Below, in pieces: positions 1-4,594 of a stretch of DNA of 7,201 nucleotides. Every line of letters begins with the position of its first letter. The first letter of the stretch is position 1. The notes below the pieces were generated by a model. It was not told the DNA's origin. It worked only from the letters and a program-made list of their open reading frames with translations, and made no database searches. This DNA comes from an uncultured Chlamydiae bacterium (lineage in GTDB: Bacteria; Chlamydiota; Chlamydiia; Chlamydiales; SM23-39). Position numbers and translations under genes: made by a program. The stretch covers positions 1 to 7,201 of the forward strand of contig CAIPFQ010000163.1 in assembly GCA_903864395.1 (NCBI GenBank), read 5' to 3'.

Positions 1-281
1 ATTTCTATAGAAGAGTGCATTTCTTTGAGGATTTGATGATTTTGTTCGATATGGATGCGGAGCTGTTGCAAGTCTCTATTTTGCTTGCGAATTTCTACTC
101 CTAACTTTTCTTGGCTCAAAAGAAAATCATAAAGAGAGGGGATTGGAAGAGCCTCATATTTTTCTTGGAGTGAAGGGGCCCAATTTTCTTTGTCCAGAGG
201 CGATGCGCACGGAGGAACTTCTTTTTGGACAAGAAGCTCTGTAGGCAAAGGGTCTTGAGGCGACATTATGTGTTCTGACAT
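1..281 (-). CDS. Putative GrpE-like coiled-coil protein (partial, runs off left edge)
   Basis: This open frame was read by hand from the reverse strand. It starts MSEHIMSPQDPLPTELLVQK and stays open for 93 codons to the window edge, so the C-terminus is missing. The first 48 residues are rich in Pro, Glu and Leu and look disordered. From about residue 49 (SLYDFLLSQEKLGVEIRKQN) to the edge there is a charged, Gln-rich amphipathic helix that should form a coiled coil. The phrase around EIRKQNRDLQQL recalls the start of the long helix in some divergent GrpE nucleotide exchange factors. That resemblance is from memory and weak, but the adjacent J-like gene supports it. The ATG at 281 is preferred because GGAG lies 7 nt upstream. 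An in-frame ATG at 266 overlaps the preceding stop as TAATG and is the alternative. It is the third gene of a leftward operon. Confidence is high for a gene, low for the GrpE label. Confidence 0.72.
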   Translation of the reverse strand, partial: MSEHIMSPQDPLPTELLVQKEVPPCASPLDKENWAPSLQEKYEALPIPSLYDFLLSQEKLGVEIRKQNRDLQQLRIHIEQNHQILKEMHSSIE

Positions 282-574
282 AGGTCTTCTCCAAGTTCCC
301 AAGGGCTTAAGAAGGCCAGCTCTTGGACTAATGCGGTAAGATCGTAAGAGGGCGGGGGCGTGCTAGGTTCTGTCTCAATGAGACAATAGCGGAGATCGTC
401 CCAGCAAAATTGATTTCTATTCCCTGGCTCTCGAATCATTCCATAGGCCTGAATGAGGAGGTCTGGATCGAATCCTGTCTTCATTTTCTTTTCAAAGGCA
501 TTTTGGATGGCTACACAATCCGCAGAATAAGGCAGATCCAAAATCGCAAAGGGATCGAGGGTTGGCTGTTTCAT
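266..574 (-). CDS. Small J-domain-like protein lacking the HPD motif
   Basis: This 102-residue protein looks like a shrunken J-domain. Residues 7-15 (DPFAILDLP) match helix I of DnaJ proteins (PYxiLgl). Residues 17-32 (SADCVAIQNAFEKKMK) match helix II. Residues 39-57 (LLIQAYGMIREPGNRNQFC) match helix III, in the style of 'inEAYevLsdpekRaqYD'. The His-Pro-Asp signature between helices II and III, which normally stimulates Hsp70 ATPase, is replaced by F-D-P-D (35-38) and the loop is shortened. The His is therefore absent while Pro-Asp survives. A Pro-rich hinge (PSTPPPSYD, about 70-78) leads to a short Leu/Trp-rich tail (WELGEDL). There is no signal peptide or membrane segment, so it should be cytoplasmic. 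Its start overlaps the stop of the TPR gene as ATGA, which suggests translational coupling, and AGGA lies 8 nt upstream. It may bind Hsp70 without stimulating it, or be only a structural relic. The J-like fold is an inference from sequence pattern. Confidence 0.82.
   Translation of the reverse strand: MKQPTLDPFAILDLPYSADCVAIQNAFEKKMKTGFDPDLLIQAYGMIREPGNRNQFCWDDLRYCLIETEPSTPPPSYDLTALVQELAFLSPWELGEDLCQNT
289..292 (-). promoter_or_regulatory. Shine-Dalgarno GGAG for the left-edge gene
   Basis: On the reverse strand GGAG is followed by a 7-nt spacer (AAGACCT) and the ATG at 281. This decides the start over the second in-frame ATG at 266, which has no purine-rich site before it. The site lies inside the end of the upstream J-like coding sequence. 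Confidence 0.6.
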
Positions 575-2589
575 AAAGGTTTTCCTATGCTTGACAAAAT
601 TCGTTTTAATATCGTGAAGGGATTTGTTTTTTCATTGATTGCTTCTGCCTGGGTTGTACATAGAAAAAGTGTACTTTCTATGATGCTGCATTCTAGTTCA
701 TGGGTATTTGTGGGGATAAGGTCTATAGATTCTTCTAGTTTTTCTAGGCAGGCTTTTTGTTCATTGTTTTTAGCGTGGTAAAGGGCTAAGGCATAATGAG
801 GACGCCAGTCTGTCTTATTTTTTTGAACCCATGATTCCAGAATCTCCAGAGGCATTGTGATTTCATATGATCTTAAGAAACGGGTGAGGGTGTCTTTTGT
901 TTGTAGGTCGGGAGCGATGGCTTTCAGAGTTTTGGTAAGAAATGCTTTTGGGCAGCTTGCGGCAGCCTCGCACAGCATCATGGCAAATCTTTGGTCCGAC
1001 TCCAGGCTTTGACCGATTTGGATTAGCGACAGCTCTTTATTTTTCATTGTCGCAAACGAGACGCCCTGATCGATAAGGCATTGGCATTGCAAAATGGCGA
1101 AGAGAGGTTCGCTGAGGTGAGTACGACAAGAGGCGAGGAGAGTTTTTCTTTGATCCTCGTTCGTGCAGAGCCAATAGCTCAGGCGCAATAGGTCAAAAGA
1201 TCTTGGAAAAATTGTTCTAAGAGCTTCTACTTCGGCGACGGGGGTCTCTTCCGCCTTGATTCGCACAATCATTTGCTGGACATAGAGTGGCATCCACTTG
1301 TCGATACTATGAGGGTTTAAAGTCAGCATTTTTGCAATGATCTGGCAGATTGGCAGAGGTTTTTTGAGGAGTCGAACCAAAGAGAGTTTTTTGCGAAGAT
1401 ATTTTTCCGTTTGCTCGTATTCGCGATCGAGGGTTTGGAACAATTGCTCCCAGCTCAGTTCAGTCATATTTAGATCGGAGTAAAGGTGCTGATGGAGGAG
1501 GGATTCAGGGAATATGAGGGCGCGATCGAAAATGTCGAGAGTTTCTTGGTAGACAAGGAAGAACCATAGGAGCTGAAGGGCGGGGGAGGGGGGCTGAATT
1601 GTCCATTGGCCTCTTCCGTTTTTGATTTGCTGTTCTTGTAAGTAACTTTCAACATATTGGATTTTTTCTAGCGCGAGATATTCAAGAAAGAGCTTCGCTT
1701 CGTGTGGTTTTTCCTTGCAAAGAGCGTGTAAGAATTGAAAAAATTCTCGGTCTGCCTCGAGAGAAGGATCGTCGCGACTGAGGAGGAATCTCCTTTTAAA
1801 GACATCTAATCGAAGGGGAGGATGCCATTTCATCGCCAAGTCCCATGCAGATGCATCGGAGGATTGGTCGCCGATCCTGAGCCAAAGCAGCCCTTTGCGC
1901 ATTTTTTGTATTGGGTTCGTCTTTTTTTCTTCCTCGATGAGTTGATTGAGGGGTGCGTGCAGAAGTTGTGTAGAGAGTCCCTGGGGAGCTTTTTCGGAAT
2001 CCATCCAGCCGATGGCTTTTGCGAGATGGGGAAAGCGTTGTCCTGCGAAGGGTTTGAGAGATTGTAGCAGCTCTTGCGCTTTGGCGCGATGGCCCTGTAG
2101 GAGGAAAGCAATGGCCTTGCCGAGTTGTGCGTAAAGGGCTAACGATAGAGTGCTGGCTCCAAAAGATTCTAATGCCTTTTGAGGATCTCCTTTGAGGATT
2201 GCAATCCACCCTTCCGCGATTTGTTTCCAATCGGGACTTTGTCTGAGAGTCAAAAGCGCTGTTTTTGGATTATTTTGGGCTCTACAGGCAGCGAGGGTGG
2301 CGAGAAAAGAATTTGTAGATTGGGCGAAAGCGCGGAGAGACTCCTGTCCACAGAGATTTGCATGCGCTAAAGCGAGTTGATCGTCTCCGCCGATGTCTTC
2401 TATGACCTTTTTAAGTTCTGCTGTTTTTCCCTGCTTCCAGAATCTTCGTGCGAGATGGAGTAAGCAGAGCCGAATTTGTTGATCTACTTTGGGTTCTTTG
2501 GAAAGTTTTCGATAACAGAGGAGAGCTTGTGTGTAGTTGCCTTGTGCGTAAAGAGCATCTGCCTCTACTGTGAAATCTTTTAGCTTCAT
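571..2589 (-). CDS. TPR-like helical repeat protein, function unknown
   Basis: This 672-residue protein has no signal peptide and no clear membrane segment. It appears to be built almost wholly of helical hairpins. The clearest tetratricopeptide-like units are near the N-terminus (residues 8-30, ADALYAQGNYTQALLCYRKL), around 124-145 (AEGWIAILKGDPQKALESFG), around 153-178, and near the C-terminus (595-626, containing YALALYHAKNNEQKACLEKL). The centre is Leu/Glu/Lys-rich and presumably degenerate repeats. TPR proteins act as protein-binding scaffolds, often for chaperones. Here the two overlapping downstream genes are a J-like and a possible GrpE-like protein, so a role in an Hsp70-linked machine is a reasonable guess but unproven. 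It is probably the first gene of the operon, with a divergent neighbour 109 bp away. The start ATG at 2589 has no recognisable Shine-Dalgarno site, and the repeat-like pattern begins about residue 8, so the start is plausible. I do not recognise a named homologue. Confidence 0.88.
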   Translation of the reverse strand: MKLKDFTVEADALYAQGNYTQALLCYRKLSKEPKVDQQIRLCLLHLARRFWKQGKTAELKKVIEDIGGDDQLALAHANLCGQESLRAFAQSTNSFLATLAACRAQNNPKTALLTLRQSPDWKQIAEGWIAILKGDPQKALESFGASTLSLALYAQLGKAIAFLLQGHRAKAQELLQSLKPFAGQRFPHLAKAIGWMDSEKAPQGLSTQLLHAPLNQLIEEEKKTNPIQKMRKGLLWLRIGDQSSDASAWDLAMKWHPPLRLDVFKRRFLLSRDDPSLEADREFFQFLHALCKEKPHEAKLFLEYLALEKIQYVESYLQEQQIKNGRGQWTIQPPSPALQLLWFFLVYQETLDIFDRALIFPESLLHQHLYSDLNMTELSWEQLFQTLDREYEQTEKYLRKKLSLVRLLKKPLPICQIIAKMLTLNPHSIDKWMPLYVQQMIVRIKAEETPVAEVEALRTIFPRSFDLLRLSYWLCTNEDQRKTLLASCRTHLSEPLFAILQCQCLIDQGVSFATMKNKELSLIQIGQSLESDQRFAMMLCEAAASCPKAFLTKTLKAIAPDLQTKDTLTRFLRSYEITMPLEILESWVQKNKTDWRPHYALALYHAKNNEQKACLEKLEESIDLIPTNTHELECSIIESTLFLCTTQAEAINEKTNPFTILKRILSSIGKPL
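583..586 (-). promoter_or_regulatory. Shine-Dalgarno AGGA for the J-like gene
   Basis: On the reverse strand AGGA stands 8 nt before the ATG at 574, within the last codons of the TPR-like gene. Together with the ATGA stop/start overlap at 571-574 it points to coupled translation of the two genes. Confidence 0.5.
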
Positions 2590-2698
2590 ATGCTGAAAAG
2601 ATACTAGATGTTCTGATTTTTTTTCAAGGGGGCCAAAGAAATCAATAGCCTAGCATAGCTCTTTCTATTTTCTGACAAGCCCGCTATACTTCCCTCTC
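2590..2698. promoter_or_regulatory. Divergent promoter region between TPR operon and ATPase gene
   Basis: These 109 bp separate two divergent start codons and must hold both promoters. Leftward there are two candidates: TTGTCA (complement of 2673-2678) with TATGCT (2652-2657) at a short 15-nt spacing, and TTGAAA (2622-2627) with TATCTT (2598-2603) at 18 nt. Rightward, TATACT (2685-2690) is a good -10 shape but has only a weak TTTCTA (2662-2667) as -35 at 17 nt. Three head-to-tail TAGCN pentamers occupy 2646-2660 and could be an operator or chance. An 8-T run lies at 2617-2624. None of these is decisive. Confidence 0.4.
2685..2690 (+). promoter_or_regulatory. Possible -10 box TATACT of the ATPase-like gene
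   Basis: TATACT matches the sigma-70-type -10 consensus at five of six positions and ends only 8 nt before the ATG at 2699. If used, transcription would begin almost at the start codon, giving a leaderless or near-leaderless message. This fits the absence of a Shine-Dalgarno site there. The -35 match is poor, so the call is weak. Confidence 0.25.
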
Positions 2699-4159
2699 AT
2701 GGAGAAAAAGCCCCTTCCTATTGGAATCAGCGATTTTAAAACTCTCATCGAGGGTGGATACGCCTATGCTGACAAAACTTTATTTATTAAAGAATTTTTT
2801 GAAAAAGGAACCTCTGTTGCTTTGATTCCGCGCCCAAGGCGTTTTGGGAAAACATTAAATGTGTCGATGCTGCGCTATTTCTTTGAAAAAAGCGAGGAGG
2901 ATACGAGGTCTCTTTTTGAGGATTTAGCGATTTGGAAAGAAAAAAAGTTTAGAGAAAAGCAGGGAGCCTATCCTGTGATTTTTCTTACTTTTAAAGACAA
3001 CAAGCATGCGACGTGGGACGAAACGTTGGAACATTTTCGCATTATTTTGGCAGAGGAGTTTCAGCGGCATAGATATTTGATGGAGGGGGAAACTCTTTCG
3101 CTTGAGGAAAAGGGAGATTTTCTGCAAATCCTTCGGAAAGAGGCGAATGCGACGTTATATGAGAACAGCTTGCGTCTTTTGACCAAGTGGCTTTTTCTTT
3201 ATCACAAGGTAAAAGTCATTGTTTTAATCGATGAGTATGACGCGCCAGCTCATGCAGCATACTTGGGAAAGTTTTATCGCCGTCTGATTGATTTTTTGCG
3301 AAATTTTCTTTCAGGAGGGCTAAAAGACAACAGTGCTTTGGAAAGAGCCGCGCTCACTGGTATTTTTCGGATCGCTAAGGAGAGTATTTTTTCTGGGGTG
3401 AATAATATTTCCACATTTTCTTTGTTGCACGAAGAGTTTCAGGACAAATTTGGTTTATTGGAATCGGAGGTTAAAACGTTTTTGGCGTATCATGGGATTG
3501 CTGAAAAGTTTTCAGAGATCACGCAATGGTATAATGGGTATTGGATTGGATCTTGCCAAAAAATCTATAATCCTTGGTCTGTCCTTAACTGCTGCGCGAA
3601 GAGGGGAAATCTTTTGCCTTATTGGGTCAACTCGAGTGATAACACGCTGATGCAGCAGTGTGTTACGCAAGGGGCAAGCGAGCTGAAAGCAGAGATGGAG
3701 GATCTTTTACAGGGGGGCTCTATTGAGAAAAAGATTGAAGAAGGTTTTATTTTTACGGATCTTGAGGACAAGCCGAGTGCGATTTGGGCACTTTTGTTGT
3801 ATAGTGGGTATTTGACTCTTGATGCTGTTCCTCAAGGGTCTTTGTGTCGTCTGCGTATTCCCAATCTTGAAGTGAGAGAGCTTTATCGCTCAACGATCCT
3901 CGATTGGTTTGAGCGCTCTTTGAGTGAGCGCAAATATCGAATGTTGCTCGATGCGCTTGCAACAGGGGACATCGACACTTTTTCTCAGCTTTTTCAGGAA
4001 TTTGTCCTTTCGTCAGCGAGTATTTTTGATGTTTCTGGCAGTGAGCCAGAAAAGATCTACCATGCCTTTGTCTTAGGGTTATTGATCGGCCTTAAAGGTC
4101 GCTACGAAGTGAAATCAAACCGAGAAAGTGGTTTGGGGAGATATGATGTTGATCCCTAA
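2699..4159 (+). CDS. AAA-ATPase-like protein, N-terminal part, cut short by frameshift
   Basis: This frame encodes 486 residues. It opens with MEKKPLPIGISDFKTLIEGG, the usual first motif of the family, which fixes the start although no Shine-Dalgarno site is visible. The P-loop is of the family's unusual form, PRPRRFGKT (44-52), followed by Walker B VIVLIDEYDAP (173-183). A conserved ALTGIFRIAKESIFSGVNN segment (218-236) and WYNGY (277-281) come next, then IYNPWSVLN (289-297) and YWVNSSDN (308-315). ALLLYSGYLT (364-373) and IPNLEVRELY (387-396) mark the linker to the nuclease-like domain. This begins at HAFVLGLLIGL (455-465) and reaches SNRESGLGRYD (473-483) before two foreign residues and a TAA. 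The ATPase part looks intact, with P-loop Lys and Walker B acidic residues present. The nuclease-like part lacks the E-x-K strand and the helices after it, so any product should lack nuclease activity. It is divergent to the TPR operon and convergent with lepA. Confidence 0.85.
   Translation: MEKKPLPIGISDFKTLIEGGYAYADKTLFIKEFFEKGTSVALIPRPRRFGKTLNVSMLRYFFEKSEEDTRSLFEDLAIWKEKKFREKQGAYPVIFLTFKDNKHATWDETLEHFRIILAEEFQRHRYLMEGETLSLEEKGDFLQILRKEANATLYENSLRLLTKWLFLYHKVKVIVLIDEYDAPAHAAYLGKFYRRLIDFLRNFLSGGLKDNSALERAALTGIFRIAKESIFSGVNNISTFSLLHEEFQDKFGLLESEVKTFLAYHGIAEKFSEITQWYNGYWIGSCQKIYNPWSVLNCCAKRGNLLPYWVNSSDNTLMQQCVTQGASELKAEMEDLLQGGSIEKKIEEGFIFTDLEDKPSAIWALLLYSGYLTLDAVPQGSLCRLRIPNLEVRELYRSTILDWFERSLSERKYRMLLDALATGDIDTFSQLFQEFVLSSASIFDVSGSEPEKIYHAFVLGLLIGLKGRYEVKSNRESGLGRYDVDP
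4135..4140 (+). promoter_or_regulatory. Shine-Dalgarno-like GGGGAG before the internal ATG
   Basis: GGGGAG lies 5 nt before the ATG at 4146 (2 nt before the one at 4143), just where the second frame would need a start. It could allow coupled re-initiation next to the TAA at 4157. However, the same bases encode the conserved Leu-Gly-Arg of the family motif, so the match may be coincidental. Confidence 0.3.
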
Positions 4160-4373
4160 AAGTCAAAAAGACCTAGGGGTGATCATAGAGTTTAAAAAAG
4201 TAGGTCTTTTTAATAAGATGGCGCTTCACGCTGCGGCCGAGATCGCGCTGCAGCAGATCGAGGACAAAAAGTATGCCCAAGAGCTTTTAGACCGTGAGGT
4301 AGAGCGAATTCTCTATCTCGCCATCGTGTTTGAAGGTAAAAATGTCTTGCTCCTTCCCCGATTTAGGGATTGA
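4146..4373 (+). CDS. C-terminal PD-(D/E)XK nuclease-like fragment, out of frame
   Basis: From the ATG at 4146 this frame gives 75 residues, starting MLIPKSQKDLGVIIEFKKVG. It holds the E-F-K of the nuclease core (residues 15-17 of the fragment). A helix follows with the family pattern ALQQIEDKKYAQEL, and then the closing strand ILYLAIVFEGKNVLLL. The preceding catalytic Asp (GRYD) lies in the other frame. A GTG at 4128 or ATG at 4143 are other possible starts in this frame, but residues before 4146 do not match the family. The fragment is best read as the stranded end of the broken gene. A separately translated polypeptide is possible but unproven. Confidence 0.6.
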   Translation: MLIPKSQKDLGVIIEFKKVGLFNKMALHAAAEIALQQIEDKKYAQELLDREVERILYLAIVFEGKNVLLLPRFRD

Positions 4374-4404
4374 ATGTGCAGTGGTGTGAGAAATAGATTT
4401 AATC

Positions 4405-4433
4405 TATAGGTCTTTGCAAATGACGTGATAGGA
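4405..4433 (+). repeat. Left 29-bp inverted repeat of the fold-back element
   Basis: Begins TATAGGTCTTTGCAAATGAC and ends at TAGGA. It is identical base for base to the reverse complement of 4539-4567. Pairing breaks at 4404/4568 outside and 4434/4538 inside. Confidence 0.95.
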
Positions 4434-4463
4434 TCTTTATTCATCTTTTGTGCGCTTTTCCTC

Positions 4464-4507
4464 CAAAAATTTTACGCCTACATACTATGTATGTCGTGAA
4501 ATTTTTG
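4464..4507. terminator. Possible bidirectional terminator hairpin in the element's core
   Basis: The centre of the fold-back element forms a hairpin. Its stem is ACG...CGT plus ACATAC/GTATGT, flanked by A5 on the left (4465-4469) and T5 on the right (4502-4506). Read from either strand this gives a stem followed by a U-run, the layout of a bidirectional intrinsic terminator between the two convergent genes. The stem is AT-rich and bulged, so strength is uncertain. Confidence 0.35.
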
Positions 4508-4538
4508 AAGAAAAATCACAACAAAATCTAAACAAATC

Positions 4539-4567
4539 TCCTATCACGTCATTTGCAAAGACCTATA
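4539..4567 (-). repeat. Right 29-bp inverted repeat of the fold-back element
   Basis: This is the exact mirror of the left arm. It ends 27 bp short of the last base of the lepA stop codon, so the element lies outside lepA, with no effect on its reading frame. Confidence 0.95.
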
Positions 4568-4594
4568 AACGGGGTGCAAATTTCGGCAAAAGAA

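Larger units (their letters stand above)
2699..4373 (+). pseudogene. Frameshifted AAA-ATPase-like / PD-(D/E)XK nuclease-like gene
   Basis: Two frames together make one complete family member. The first (2699-4159) carries the AAA-ATPase-like domain and the start of the C-terminal nuclease-like domain. The second (usable from 4146 to 4373) carries the rest. The first frame reads ...SNRESGLGRYDV and then DP-stop. The second reads MLIPKSQKDLGVIIEFKKV. Relatives, as I know the family (Pfam AAA-ATPase_like PF09820 with PDDEXK_9 PF08011), read continuously GRYDVMLIPK...IIEFK. The two frames share exactly five bases, ATGTT at 4146-4150, so restoring one lost copy of this pentamer gives an uninterrupted 559-residue protein of normal length and ending. 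I see no other disruption, so the lesion looks recent. The biological role of the family is not established. Confidence 0.8.
4405..4567. mobile_element. MITE-like fold-back element with 29-bp perfect inverted ends
   Basis: Bases 4405-4433 are the exact reverse complement of 4539-4567 (29 of 29). The 105 bases between are also largely self-complementary when small bulges are allowed. TTTTG at 4446-4450 pairs with 4522-4526, TTTT at 4456-4459 with 4512-4515, CAAAAATTTTACG at 4464-4476 with 4495-4507 (one wobble), and ACATAC at 4480-4485 with GTATGT at 4489-4494 around a TAT loop. Each end reads TATAGG inward, so the outermost TA on both sides could be a target-site duplication. This is the habit of IS630/Tc1-mariner elements and the non-coding miniature elements they mobilise. 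It has no open frame of note. Copies elsewhere in the genome would be decisive and cannot be checked here. A single-copy long terminator hairpin is the alternative. Confidence 0.62.

Noticed and set aside
410..781. A 123-codon plus-strand open frame across the TPR/J-like junction
   Set aside because: It is antisense to two overlapping genes with consistent domain patterns, and its translation shows no recognisable motif.
1796..2230. Reverse-strand open frame in another phase inside the TPR-like gene
   Set aside because: It is Arg/Ser/Thr/Pro-rich, an out-of-phase reading of the long helical protein, with no independent support.
4151..4160. Programmed +1 frameshift at CCC TAA
   Set aside because: A +1 slip at CCC would rejoin the frames, but the product would read GRYDVDPKSQ and lack two residues of the conserved GRYDVMLIPK. 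The Shine-Dalgarno-like GGGGAG is 13 nt away, far from the tight spacing used in prfB. The pentamer deletion explains the data better.
4394..4406. Small palindrome TAGATT-T-AATCTA next to the left end of the element
   Set aside because: The one-base loop cannot form a hairpin and the AT-rich 6-bp arms are readily explained by chance. It may merely be the insertion site.
4405..4567. Invertible DNA segment flanked by recombinase inverted repeats
   Set aside because: The enclosed 105 bases are themselves nearly palindromic and carry no promoter or gene, so inversion would change almost nothing. No recombinase gene is nearby.
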